From Sipunculus nudus (taxonomy: Eukaryota > Annelida > Sipuncula > Golfingiida > Sipunculidae), in NCBI GenBank assembly GCA_026874595.1, contig CM049319.1, positions 5,424,601 through 5,488,600 of the forward strand: 64,000 nt of DNA, read 5' to 3'. The notes under the pieces were generated by a model. It searched no databases, was not told where the DNA came from, and saw only the letters and a list, made by a program, of their open reading frames with translations. How positions within the stretch are numbered: the stretch's first letter is position 1; every line of letters begins with the position of its first letter. A program made the translations under genes and the position numbers. Below are positions 14,001-29,000 of this stretch, in pieces.

Positions 14001-17000
14001 ATTCTGAATTCTGACATCTCTTAACTTAAGATATTCCCTTGAACCTTTTATTAAAATAAGCCTGAAAACCCAAATCCTAATGTAGACAGGCTGTTTTGTT
14101 TATAACTACATATTTATATCAAGGGGGCCTAAACACATTAAACAAGGACATCCCGTGGCACATCAGATGAGCCAAAGCTGTGCTAAACGTGTTTTGCCAC
14201 TAGTGACCTTTCAACTCCACACATTAACCACCCCTGATTATTTGGTTTTTCTGTTTGTTAACACTGGGGATTGTACCATTGAATACTATGGTTGGTAAGC
14301 CCCCCATGTACCTGGATGATTATTACCTCTGCCAAGTGGCGGGAGTTATGTTTCTGGTGGCTTTGTTTTTTTCCATCTGTTTGTTTGTTAGCAGCATTAC
14401 TCAAAATGTTATTAATGGTTTTTAATGAATTTTTCGGGGCAGCTCGGCAATGATACATGGAAAAATTGATTAACAATTGGTTTTGGGTGTGATCAATGCA
14501 TAAATTACCCTGGAATGAGTTCTAGTGTTTTATGGGGTTTTATAGGATATTTGTTTGCACAGGGGATATAGCAGGTCACAGTATATGGCCATATTTGGAG
14601 TGCGAGTCGTGACGTCACAGAGGACAATCAATGACATCACTCCATGTGTACGTGCCGTTTCCCTGAAAGGTGTCAATAAATCAACGTACAGAATGGGAGC
14701 CATTTTTATACAGAATGTTGCATTTCTAACAATGCCATATGGGAGTAATGAACTGCCTTGGCGGAGGTCTGCACTCTCTGAGTACATTTCTAGTTTACAT
14801 CGTGAAATGCCTTTAAAATGGAATAAAATTTGATAAAAGTGACATATACAATAACTATAACAGTAGACATCTGATGGGACATACCTTCTTTCTTCCTGTG
14901 GCGACAGAACTGTTCCCTCGTGAAGTTTGGCGTCAAGGACTTGGCGCTGTTTGCGTAATTTATCACGATTCTGCTGCAGCTTTTTCACGGCATCCTGGAC
15001 GGACTCGCAGGATGTTCTGACTAGCTCTTCTCGCTTCTCATCAAGCTTACGTTCCACGGATTCCAGTTTTGTGGATACAGTGAGAATGTCCTGCAGTGAA
15101 TAAGGAACTGGTATCAAAATTAGAGGGCATCCCGGACCTCAAACAAGGATAAATATTCAGTACCTTGTCATAGGAAATTATTATAAAATATAATGGTTAA
15201 AGAGTAACTTAGATAATGTGAACTGCACCAGGGAGGCTTAAATGTTTGTTCTGGATGCATAAGGGCCCATTGTTGTTTATCCTTGCTAGTATGTATCTCT
15301 TTCTCTACAGTTCTGCTGTCATTTTAGTTTTTGTATACAGTCTATTTTACTTAATTTCTTTAAGGTAGCACTCCGGGCAAAAACCTTTTCATTTAAAATC
15401 AGCCAAAAAGTTGTTTTAAATTCATATAAGACCCCATAAAGTAGAAACCCTTTTAAACCTGGTACAGTAGTTTTACTTTTCGCATATATATTTTTTAAAT
15501 ACAGAAACTGACTGACTGAAGATGTTTTTAGCTTTATCCAGCAGCTACAGGTTGCTTTAGTGAAGACTCCGACCCTGTGGGCTCCTTAAGCATGATTTTG
15601 AGAATTTTTATGGAGCAGATAGACGTAATTCCATGCAAAACAAGCAGGAAGCTGAGAGAGACCGCCACAGTTTTACCCATACCAGTGACCTAAGGAAAGC
15701 CACAGCACCCACAGCCACTGGGGCCAGGGCAGGATACAAACCGATACCGATACCAGCAACAGAGACCCAGCCAATCCAGAGAGCTGAACTCAATCTCAAA
15801 TGATAAAGAACGATCACCATTTTCTTTATTAGCTAAGTACAGAAACTAGTGTTAAACTTTACTTCTTTACTGGCTTGTATAACCTGTATTAAATGTGATG
15901 CCTGATGCACATTAAGGCTAGCCATATTTGATTTCTTCCATAATCATGGTTTAATGTAGATGATGATAAAGCAGCCTCACTCGGTTCAGAACCTGACTGG
16001 ACCTCAGCTTCTTCATCTCCAGCTCGCTCTTCTCTCCCAACATGGCCTCCTTCTTTGCCAAAATCTCTTCTCGCTTTTTCAGCTCCTACAAGAGAAGTAT
16101 TCATAAGCCCTCTCAGTGTACTAACAAAATTTTAACTATTAAACTGTTTATCAATGCAGCATAGGTTTTACAACATGTATAACTAGAATACGGGTAGTCG
16201 ACAAGCGACTACTTGTATCCGCCTAAATCAGAGTGGAACGGGTGAAGTGTTGCATATCAGCATGGATGTCTGCAGCCAAATTGTGTATGTAGGTTGCGCT
16301 ACCTACCAAAAAATCCAGAAAGCCGTCCAAGTTGTATACATATGCAAAATTTAAGGCAGATAAGTCAAACCACTATATTGTATATGAGTGATTTTTGCCC
16401 TTGGCAGACAAACAGATGGACGCTGTGCAAAAAAGGGTTGCAGGTGGCGCCACCAGTTTAGCGTATGATAAAGAGCTTTGTGAGAACTATACACATGCAA
16501 AATTTTGGCCCAATTGGTCAAACGGTTCCCTAGATATGAGCTTGGATGTCTGCAGCGTAAACTTGATTGTAGGTGGCGCCACCTGTCATAAAATCAGAAA
16601 AGCTATCCAAGATGTATAAGCATGCAGAATTTCAGGTGAATTAGTCAAACCACTGCAGAGATATGAGTGATTTTAACCCAAGGCAGACGAACAGCTGGAC
16701 ACTGTGCAAACATGGTTGCAGGTGGCGCCACCATTTTTTGTGTATGTTATAAAGCTCTCCAAGGGCTACATTTGTGCAAAAAAATTTTCCTGATCAATCA
16801 AACGGTTCCTGAGATATGAGCTTGGATGTCTGCAGCGTAAACATGAATGTAGGTGGCGCCACCTGTCATAAAATCAGAAAAGCTATCCAGGATGTATACG
16901 CATGCCAAATTTCAGGTGAATTAGTCAAGTCACTGCAGAGATATGAGTGATTTTAACCCAAGGCAGACAAACAGATGGACACTGTACAAACATGGTTGCA

Positions 17001-20000
17001 GGTAGCGGCACCATTTTTGGTGTATGTTATAAAGCTCTCCAAGGGCTACATTTGTGCAAAAGAATTTTCCTGATCGGTCAAACGGTTCCCGAGATATGAG
17101 CTTGGATGTCTGCAGCGTAAACGTGAATGTAGATGGCGCCACCTGTCATAAAATCAGATAAGCTATCCAGGATGTATACGCATGCCAAATTTCAGGTGAA
17201 TTAGTCAAGTCACTGCAGAGATATGAGTGATTTTAACCCAAGGCAGACGAACAGATGGACACTGTGCAAACATGGTTGCAGGTGGCGCCACCATTTTTGG
17301 TGTATGTTATAAAGCTCTCCGAGGGCTACATTTGTGCAAAAGAATTTTCCTGATCGGTCAAACGGTTCCCGAGATATGAGCTTGGATGTCTGCAGCGTCA
17401 ACGTGAATGTAGGTGGCGCCACCTGTCATAAAATCAGAAAAGCTATCCAGGATGTTTGCGCATGCCGAATTTCAGGTGAATTAGTCAAGTCACTGCAGAG
17501 ATATGAGTGATTTTAACCCAAGGCAGACGAACAGATGGACACTGTGCAAACATGGTTGCAGGTGGCGCCACCATTTTTGGTGTATGTTATAAAGCTCTCC
17601 GAGGGCTACATTTGTGCAAAAAAATTTTCCTGATCGGTCAAACGGTTCCCGAGATATGTGGGTTTATGTGTGGAAACAGACGCACAAACGGACGCAGAGC
17701 GCAGAGGAAAGGTCAGAGGTCAAAACAAAATCGGGGCGCAGCAGTTCACATGTGACCCGAACATAATCCCGGGTTTCGGAAAATTCCGCCCAGCGGTTAC
17801 GGAGGAGTTCTCCGGACACCTACGCGGCGGCGGCGGCGGCGACCAGCTGAAAACATAGTATCCGCAAAACTCTGTTTTGGCGGATACAATTAGACAAATG
17901 CAAGTCAAGTGTCACAAAATTCACCTTAACATTATTAGGGGTTTTTTTATCTCCTATATAGGAGCATATAGGGGTTGAGTGGGGTAATTGTTATATCAAT
18001 ATTTTCATCAAAATTTTTGATGGGTGAACTTTTTAAGATCAACATGGGCTGAAATTTCCTGTTCCTGTTGCAGACAAGACAATAAGACCTGCTGTTGTAA
18101 ATAACTAGTCAAAAGCTGATTTTCAGGTACAACGTGCCAAATTTCAATATATTATGCCCATTACATGATTCCAAGTAACTGTTCTGAGCTCATTATTTTC
18201 TAGAAACTCCATGAATGTAGAATCATGTACCGTTAATGGTTTACCTGTTCAAGTGCCTCTGCCTGCTCCCGTTGCCGCAGTACTTTCTCCATTTCGTTGT
18301 CCAGCCATTTTTTCTGAGCCTCAAGTCGTAGGGGATCCTCTGAGCTATACATGATGGTTATACAAAGCCAAAGGTCAAATCTCATTTAAGTGATCATATA
18401 TGGTGTAAATAAAGTCAAAGGTCAAAGCCTGATGACCAAATCTAGCAGCAAAAAGATCTTAATAAAGAAAAGGATACAACATTTACAGAGATAAACTGGG
18501 GCATTTAATAATACTGAAGAAAATGATAACACCAGGTATATCAGGGAAAGAAGGGACAGAATTCAGAAAGTGAGAATTGGAAAATTCATGTAATTTAGAG
18601 TTGATGAATGCCCTAATAAAACAAACTTGTTTAAAGCAATAGTACATATGGGAAAATTAAATTTTGCAAATTATCAAAATTGATGAATGAACAAGTATCA
18701 GAAAACACTCATTTTCTATTTATAGTAGGGATTTTATTATGATGTATTAGTCAAACTTGGCATGGACGGAATTAAATCATATGTAGGGCAAGCAGGAAAT
18801 ATGCTTTACTTAATAAAAAACAATTTCAACCAGTTCTATAAATGAGAGTTAGAATATTAACGGTATTTTGTTCTGTGAATGCCTTGACTTTATGAAATAT
18901 ATTGGTGGGTTAACATATATGTGTATATTCAAAATAAATTAAAAATTGTGGATTACACAACTAATATTGTAACTCAGTACATGAACTTAATATATTATAA
19001 AATGTGAAGTCCATTTATATTTTACAGATGTGTATTAGTGATAGGTAATAATAAAGACATTTGCAGATATTGTACATTTAATGTTTAACAGCATATTTGT
19101 CACCAACTATAGTATTTAAAGTGGTTAAATACTGAATATTTTTAATATATAATATGAGGAAATAAGAGCACATGGCTTTGATACAAATTAAAGATATTTT
19201 ATCATTTATTTATTATATATTTTTTAAACATATATTTCACATTTTTATTTTGCAAGTTTTCTGCATATTGTGGATTAAAATTTAAAATTTTCTTCATAGA
19301 TGTGCTTCATTTCAAATTCAAATTACTACAATAAAGTTTTGAACACTAGACATCTAATGGTTGATCAGATTTGTATGAAAATGAAGTGATTTTGTTTTCA
19401 TATTCTGAGGTATAATGTACACACCTTGAGTTATTAATTTACTGATCTGGTAACCTTCAGGCAAAAAAAATATAATATTGGCCAATTAATATGGTCAACT
19501 GAAAATGTATGTATTAGCAGGGTTTTCATATACACATAGCATATGGTGTCATCTTGAGAATATTAATATATTTATTTAGATCTGCCCCTCTTCAAGCTTA
19601 AATATACAATACCAAACATGTTACAACTCTTGGCTCATAGCAATCCTAGTTCTAGTTCCATTACTGACATAAAGTAATATATACAGGTTATCATACTTGT
19701 TGACTTCAAAGGTGCAAGCTTAACTATATTAGACAAGGGCAGTGAAAGCTGTGACAAGAGGTGCAAATAAGAAAAGGGCAAACAACAGGTATATATATGG
19801 ACTATTACTGATGTTACTGGTATTAAATCAAACTTAATTGGTGTTAGTGACAAATGTATTGTATGATTAGTATGCAATCAATGTTGACACTCTTATTCTA
19901 ATAACCTTGATAAAGTTCATTGTTCATGAACCTGTGCACATGTATGAAAATAATCAGATAACATCAGATGATACAAATTCTCAAAATCCAATGATGCCAT

Positions 20001-23000
20001 CTTTCATGAACAAGTAACACATTAAGTAATATATGATATATTCTTATATATATGGACCATATATAGCTGGCCTATCATTTATATTGGGTTACAATTTGTC
20101 ACAAAAAATTTTGTCTATTCACTTTTCATCTTTGCAAAGTGTTGTCCATGGCAAATTTTGTCCATTTTTGTGTGTTTTTTTAAGGACCACATTTTTATGC
20201 TCAGGAAAAAAATAATCATAATTAAAATATAAACAACAGCTGCTTAACCTAGAAACATATTAAAAAAATACAAAATGTCTTTAAGGAAATATATTCATTT
20301 AAATCATAAAAGCATAAACAGTCAAATGAAATTTGAAATATTAACATTTTCAACCCAAATAGTTTGAAAGGGAAAGTAACAGAAAACAATGACATACCGG
20401 TAACCAACGGAGGCAGACTTCGAAACTGTTCTGACCCCTCTTCAGGAAAAGGAGGAAGAAATGGACAGTTAGAAGTGTCAGATGGAAAAAATTAGATATA
20501 CAACACATATGACATCACAGAAACCCAATACATTGGAGTTATTACATGGACAGTCAAGGTTACAACAGAAGGATCAAAATTCCACAAGTTTATGAGAGTA
20601 CATTTTAAGCATTTAGTTATATTATTCTCTTGAATATTTTTCAAAGCTTGTATATATTACAAACTAATACATATATTAATATTGTCAAAAAGATAAAATA
20701 AATTTTAAAATAAGATCTTGTACAGATCTGAACTAAATGAGCCTTTGCTCAACAAAATGAGCGTCATGTGTGGTAAAACCAGGTCTCAGTACTTAAACAT
20801 GTGTGAAAAGTCTAAAATTACTGTCTGTTTATAACTGCTAGATTAAAAATGAGGTTTTCTGTAAAAACTAAATTGCCAACAATGTTGTTTCTTGTAGTTT
20901 CAAGGAGACAAAATTAACCAGGCCTGATTTTCCCCCAAAATAATTTCACTAGGAATGAGCAAATATCTCCTGGAAACTAAGGTGGCTCAATAATCACCTT
21001 ATATGCCAAGGCAAATTAAAAATTCTTAAGTCTCCTGCTGTTGGTGTAGTGAGATTTGACATACTTTGCCCACAGCTGACTTCTCTTGACCACAGCTGCC
21101 TTGCACTGCACCAGGCTTATCTCTAGCACAGCTGCAACAACTGACTTACCTTTCGCACAGCTGTATAAAGGCACATCTGCAACAGCTGACTTAACTTTAG
21201 CACAGCTGTCTATAGGGAAATTATTCTGACCACACCTGGTTTATCTTTAGCACAGTTGCCACCAGCTGACTTATCTTTTGTTCAGCTGACTTATCTTTAA
21301 TACAACTGACTATTTTCAACACAGCTGCCACCAGCTGTCTTATCTGAAGTACAGCTGATTTATTTTTAGCAAAGCTGCCACCAGCTGATTTATCTTTAGC
21401 ACAGCTGACTTATATTTATCACAGCTGCCACCAGCTGACTTAACTTTGGTGCAACTGACTTATCTTTAGCACAGCTGCCAACAGCTGACTTATTTTTAGC
21501 ACAGCTAACTTAACTTTCCCAAAGAGATATCTTTACAATTACTGTCAAAGTTGGTAAGTCCAATGTGATAATTCTAATATGACTGGGTTATATGAATGCC
21601 ATGTATGTTGTATTGAACAAGCACTACAGCAGTAAATGTAGTGAGCCAGTTACACTGAAATAACATTTATAACAACATTGTAAACTGATAATGGAAAAAA
21701 AACCTTCAGAGTTCGCAATATCCTTATTTGATCAGATGGTGTAATTGTACTGAAGGATCAACAATATTTTATGATGATACTCACACCTTTTACATGGTCT
21801 AATTCTAGATCCCTATGTTCATAACAGAGAACACAGTCTACAGACAACACACACTGACTACATACTTGGCCTGGCATTAAACAAAAGCTTATTCTGTTAA
21901 AAGTCTTAAACCTTGCATATATCTCAAGCTATGCAGATCTAACTACCTCAAACAAAACTAGGTATTTCTTGGCACCGCCGGTGCCACAGTATCCCCAGAC
22001 AATTAATCCCCCCCCCATTTAAGAAAAGGCCACCATCTTCAGCAGCATATACTGACACTTGGCAAGGGACTATGGTTTCTTCCATCTATAATCTTGAGAA
22101 AGAATATTTTTCACCAAATATGGGGGCCAATATGTTGAATCTCAGGCCAATAGGGCAAATCACTCATAAGAAAAGGGCATTAATTTATTCTACAAAAACG
22201 GGAAGGTAGGTGGGGTCACCTATCTGATTTACGAGAACACTTTCCAAGATAGATGGACATGGCAAATTTCAGACTAATACCTTGAACCACTTTGGAGATA
22301 TGAGCAAATTACACTGAAAGCAAAAGTACGGATGGAAGTCACTCATTTATGATTACAGATGGTGCCACCAGTTTTGAATACAAGATGGAGGTATCCAAGA
22401 TCAATGGACATGCACAATTTCAGCCCAATCTGTCCATTAGTTTTAGACTTATAATGCTCACAGTACTGTCAAGTGGCAATGATGGGTATTAAAAGGCCCA
22501 AAAAAAAGAAAAGGACAGAAAGTGGCGCCACCTGTCTTCCACAGAAGACAAAGCTATCCAAGATCTTCTGTCAATTTGATTTTTGGACCAATCCATGCAT
22601 CCCTCAGTGAGATATTAAAGTTAACATCATTTCAGCGTCATCGCCTCCGTGACCTTGAAAATGCATTAAGGTCATCCATATTTATACTTGGCCTAGCCCT
22701 TGATAAGATGCATCTAAACTGTAGGTTTGGTGACTGTACCACAAATTCTTTTTGAGTTATTGCCCTAATATCATTTTAGCATAATCACTGCTGTGACCTT
22801 GAAAAAATGCATCACGGTCATCCATGTTCAATCTTGACCTAGCCGTTGATAAGATGCATCAAACCTGTGGGTTTGGTGACTGTACCGCAAATCCTTACAA
22901 AGTTATTGCATTAATATCATTTTAACAAGAAAATGACACAAGGTGGGGCCACCTGTCTTATGCAAAAGACAAAGCTATCCAAGATCTTCAGTCAATTTGA

Positions 23001-26000
23001 TTTTTGGATCATTCCATGTATCCCTTACTGAGATATTAAAGATTTTGTGTGAATTTCACCAAATATGGGAATATTCAAGGTCAAGGCCACTCTCATAGGA
23101 AAGGTCATGACCCCAATTTAAATAAACATCATCCCATATACCATATCTATTTATATGCATAAGATTAAAGAAACCTGTCCATTAGTTTTTGACTGATAAT
23201 GCTCACAGTACTGTCAAGTGGCAATTTTGGGGGTATTAAAAGGCATGAAAACAAGTAAAGAATAATAGGCGGCGCCACCAGTTTCTGGAACATGACAACC
23301 CTATCCATGATCTCTGATTAACTTGATTTTGGGATCAATCCATGCAAGATTTCTTGAGATATTTAAGAATTTGTGTGATTTTCCCCAAAATTGAACCTAT
23401 TCAAGGTCAAGGACACTGTCCAAGTAAAGGTCATGACCTCATTTTACATAATGGTTGTCATCTTACCCATATCTATACATATAGCAAGTTTGGTAAAGTT
23501 CCATGAAATATTTTTTGAGTTATTGCACCAACAAGATTTATATGCGGCGGAGGGGGCTGGACCATCATGAAAACATTGTATTCCCTGACTTTGTCTGGGG
23601 ATACAATAACAGGACTATAGCCATCAGACAGCCCCTGAATCAGCCATCAGACAGCCCCTGAATCAGCCATCAGATAGCCCCTGACTTATCTAAAGGCACC
23701 AAAAAGTTTAACAGATTATCTATAGCAATTTCCTAAAAATCAGGAAACAGCATTGATTATTTTAAGCCCCAAACAAACAGCTGGTGGTCCTAGACATGGT
23801 TAACTAGCATAAACCAATAAATGTACAAGATAGCTCTAAAGAAAATCAGCCCATGAAGCTACACAAGATACCTTCAGGTTCAAAACACAGCAAAACATAT
23901 CAAGTTACCAACAGTTTTCATCTATATTTCTGTGAAACACACATTCATAACCCAGAATTCTGTGATTCAGACACCACTGCCAAAAATCTTCTTGAGAAGA
24001 TTATATTTCTTATCCATATAAAATGTTTCTGTTTATAGGCAGCATGCTTAAAAAATTCAAGAAAATATATCTAGATTGTCTTAAAATATACTTTCCTATC
24101 ATAAGAAAATTTGGCTTCGTTATAATATCCCAAAATATTATTTCTTGCCATTAGATATCTTTTTCTGACAGAAAGAACAAGGGACCCATGGGTCACGGCG
24201 CTCAGCTGATCATGATTGGACTATAAATGTTTCTCCACTGTGATACTATATCGAGTGGATAAAGCTTATGAATATCATGGACATGTTAGGCTATTATAAA
24301 GGAATGTAATGTAATATGTGAGTAAATGATAAATGAAATTACCTGACTGATGGATTAATAGAGTAAAATATAGTGGTTTATTTTTTATTTATTTAGGAGG
24401 GGTTGAAAATTGTGATATATTTGAGCAAATATGAATGCAATGACAGCAGTAATAAGCAGTAGTAGAATGATGATAAGGCTATTTGTTGAAGGATCTAAAG
24501 TGTATGGTAGTCTGCAAGCTTTTAATTTGACAGATATGATGTTATGATTAACTATGCTGATGAAATGATTTATGAATTTGTGACTGTATGACACAATATC
24601 TCTTTAGTCTTGACAAGGTACATTATTGTGATGCCCACTAAGTCTACATATTACACAATATTGACATAATTTCTGGCATGTACATAGGTGTCTATGGACG
24701 AATAGTTATACAAAATATTAAAGTATGAATATATCTGATTCATCTTGTTCTTGCTTACTGAGGCTGACTTTGGGATGGGGTTCGGAGAAGGGAAAAGTGA
24801 GGGCAGTGCGAAGGTGGCTGTAGAAATATTCTATTGTAATGTTTTTCATTTATATTAGAATATGAAAAGCTAAGAGGAAAGGGGCCCTCCTACTTGGTTA
24901 TAGTAAAGTTTTAAATATATGATTGCAAACTGATACTCTGACAAGACTGTCATGAAGAAAAACAGTAAAAGTTTTGAGATACTGTGATGCATATGAAAAT
25001 TTACAGATGGACAGGCAAGTGGACAGAATGGACTAATACGTTTATTTCACTTTCAAGGGAATAATGCATTTGTTTATATATAAGACAATTTTTTTAGCAT
25101 TTCCACTTTTTCCATTAAGAAGTTTTTATCTGAATCATTTTTTTATTTATAGGTTTTATAAATTTTTAATAAAAAAAACCTGAAAATATAAGATAAAATA
25201 TTAGAATTGTTGCAAAAGTTGCAATCATTATATATACAGAGTAAAAAACTGAAACTATAAGTTAAAATATTAGAATTGTTGCAAAAGTTGCAATCATTAT
25301 ATATCCAGAGTGTAGCTCATATTGGGTCATATTATGCATACACATATATTTTATCATTTTTAAATCATAAATTTTTAAACTGAATTTAAAAGAAAATAAT
25401 GCGACAACATGGCATATACAAGAATATTCCTTGAATCACTATTAAAAAGTTTTGCACATTGGAGTTTTCAGTACATGCTTAATTTTATTCACCAAAATAA
25501 AATAAAAGATTCAGTAAATTTGATAAAATAAAACATCTTTCCAAATAAAGTTTACACACTGTTGGTTGAATGAGGGACAAACAATATCATTGTGCTAATT
25601 ACTATCCCAGTTTTAATTTATTACTGGAATTAATGGTCAATTTCTCACCTGGTGAAGTTTTTACTCTTCTGAAGTAAGGAATTACTTATCTGATGAACAT
25701 CCACACTTTCATAGCAATACACCACTTTGTGGACACAATTAAATGTACACTTTAATTATTGTAACCCTGGTGGTACAATACAAAATCTCAAATGTAGCAT
25801 AGCCTAGAATAAGAATAAATCAAATACAGAAAAAAAATAACATTCATCTAGTTTATGCACCATCGGGGGGGGGGGGGGAGTGCAGGGCAGAGGGGAAGAC
25901 TGCTGGTAGTGGCCAAGCTGAGCCAAGGCAAGCTGCCTGGGGTGGGTTACATAATGCAAGTGAAGGCTGTACTACTAGGTGGGCTAGATGTAAACACCAC

Positions 26001-29000
26001 TTAACATGGTGTATGAAAACGTGAATAAAAGCTATTCTTTCCAATCAATTTCTTTCAATTTTCAGATTTTAAAAGATTAAATCCTTATGTATTTATGCTG
26101 TGAAAATTAAATCAACAGTGCTTTCAAAGAAAAAACCTGCCATTGCCAAAGTTGGACAAAATTTAAGGTATTGATTTTTTATTTATGCTAATAACTTGAA
26201 AAATACCCAAAATTCAGATCTAATTTTGGGTAAACAATTGAATCTTGATTAAATAAAGTTATATTCCTTAAAAAAGTCTCTAGGTTCAGCAATTCTCATG
26301 TTAGGTGAGTAAATATTTTTCCTGATTTTAAAAAATTGCATTATATTTTGGCCCAAAACTTCAAAATAATACCAAATACTGACCTAATTTTTGGTATGTA
26401 ATAGATAATGTATGAAAGAATGTGAATACTAAATATGATCAAAAACAGATCAGTGGTTTTGATATTAGGCAGCCTTGAAGTGAATAATGGCTTTTTTTAT
26501 GGAAAACAGAGGTTTTTTCCTAAATATCTCGAAGGAACGAAGTCCTTATGACCCAATTTTCAGAATGGTAGGAGATTTTGGGGACATCTAAAATTATGCC
26601 AACAGCCTGGGGAGCAAAGAGATGTGCACTGAATGACCCACAGTCATCAAAGTGGACTGCTTGACAATGTAAGGGAATACAACAAGAGCCTCCAAAAAAA
26701 TTCAAGAACTAGCCTAATTTTGCAGCTTTTATTTTCAAATTTCAGATTTTAACAGATTAAATCCTTATGTATACATGCAGTGAAAACTAAATCCACAGTA
26801 CTTACAGGAAAAAAACGTGCTGTGGCCAAAGTTGGTTAAAATTTAAGGTACCAATTTTATATTTTTGCCAATATTTAAAAGAAAATTAACAGATTTTGAT
26901 CTAATTTTTGGTATACAATTAAATTTTGATTAATTAAAGTTGTGTTACTGAAAAAAAGTCCCTACCTTTAACACTTTTGGTCTTAAGTGACCAAATATCT
27001 TTCCTGATTTTTTTACAAAGTCAATTATGTTTGGGTCCATAACTTTTTTAAATTAAATAATAGTGACTTAATTTCTGGCATGTACATAGGAACTATATAG
27101 AGGAATATTTATGGTAAATATGAAGAAAACCAGATGAGTGGTTTTGATATTAGGCAGTCCTGAAGTGTAAAAATAGATTTCTAATAAAAAATTGAGGTTT
27201 TTCCTCTCAAAGGAACGAAGTCCTATTGACCAAATTTTTGGCATGGTAGAAGATTTTGGGGACATCTAACTGTATGCCGAATTTTAGATTCGTAGGTCGA
27301 ATGGTGTCGAAACATGCCAGTCTTACGGACGGACATCCGGACGGACGGACGGCAAGACAGACAGACAGACGACAGACAATGGACCACGACTATAGCTCAG
27401 ATGACTTATAGTCAGCTGAGCTAAAAATGATCTGATCAGAAGAAAAAATTCTTTTCATAGGAAAAATTTTCTTTGCCATTACAAACAACATTTTCTTGTC
27501 CCACTCGCTAGAAACTGAACTCATGATTTCCTGGCTGTGAGCCCCTGTGGTGGTCATTGACATGGTTAACCTGCATAAACCAATAAATGTACAGGTAAGC
27601 TCCAAAGAAAATCAGCCGTGAGCCCTGTGGTGGTCCTAGACATGGTTAACTAGCATAAACCAATAAATGTACTGGTAAACTCCAAAGAAAATCAGCCGTG
27701 AGCCCTGTGGTGGTCATAGACATGGTTAACTAGCATAAACAAATAAATGTACTGGTAAACTCCAAAGAAAATCAGCCGTGAGCCCTGTGGTGGTCCTAGA
27801 CATGGTTAACTAGCATAAACCAATAAATGTACAGGTAAACTCCAAAGAAAATCAGCCGTGAGCCCTGTGGTGGTCCTAGACATGGTTAACTAGCATAAAC
27901 CAATAAATGTACAGGTAAACTCCAAAGAAAATCAGCCGTGAGCCCTGTGGTGGTCATAGACATGGTTAACTAGCATAAACCAATAAATGTACTGGTAAAC
28001 TCCAAAGAAAATCAGCCGTGAGCCCTGTGGTGGTCCTAGACATGGTTAACTAGCATAAACCAATAAATGTACTGGTAAACTCCAAAGAAAATCAGCCATG
28101 AGCCCTGTGCTCTGCCCCAAGACCACAGAAGCTGTTTTTTTTTCATGGGAAACTAATGTTAAAACACAGGCATATGGCTCTCAAGTCTGGTTTCAGAAGT
28201 CTGTAACTGATCAGGAGTTAACAACATGTTAAGTGACCCTAGACTGTCAAAGTGCATAGTAGTGTTGATCTATACACAATGTCCTAGTATGCTGGCCGTT
28301 ACCATGCAACATACAGTTGCTCACTGAATAATTCATTGAAGGCCTTAATCTCTTCAAAATATCAGTGGATGATTCACTCCAACATTAATTTTGGTACATA
28401 TTATCTTAACCAGTGAGTTATATTAGAGGTACTTAGAATTGTGATCTGGAGGTGAATAAGGGTAACAAACAATATTCATTTAACTAGTTTCAGTAGGCAA
28501 ATGTGGCAGGTACACAGTAAAACACACAAACAAATGTTCAACGCTACTTGAAACAAGGTCAGCAAATTGTCCAATTACAACGTAAACATTAAAAATGGAC
28601 AAATACCATATTTCCCAAGAATCTGATATGTTAAGCATGAGCAGACCCCTGCCTTCAAGATTAATTTTGTTTAACACTAAAGTGAGTGACAATTTTTTTC
28701 AGGATAGGTCTGGGCCATGGTGTACGCCAGCACTGTATATTTGATGAGGATGATGGTAAGGTGTATGAAAAGACTGATGTGTTAATATAAAACCCTCTGG
28801 ATTTCATGATATTTTATGTAACGAGCTGGGAATAATCCAGAAGTCTTGGCTATCTATAATAGTCTGGAACATACATTGTGCAATTCCCCCTGCATGAAGA
28901 TAAGGGCATTTTCCACATGTTGTGACACCTGCATGCTGGACATTTGCACACAAAAAAATTGTGAAGTGTCCTATTCTTGTTCTAACTGGACTGTTACAGC

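Noticed and set aside
14530-15117. 195-codon minus-strand frame as one exon
   Set aside because: Only 14885-15090 is exon; the rest is read-through past a good GTATG donor into a transposon-like intron.
15608-15820. 70-codon minus-strand frame with Ala/Val/Leu-rich residues as a membrane peptide
   Set aside because: Lies in the intron between exons 28 and 29; no splice or start signals and no recognisable motif.
27527-28110. CRISPR-like regular array
   Set aside because: The whole 80-bp unit is repeated with no unique spacers, and the setting is a eukaryotic intron; it is a minisatellite.
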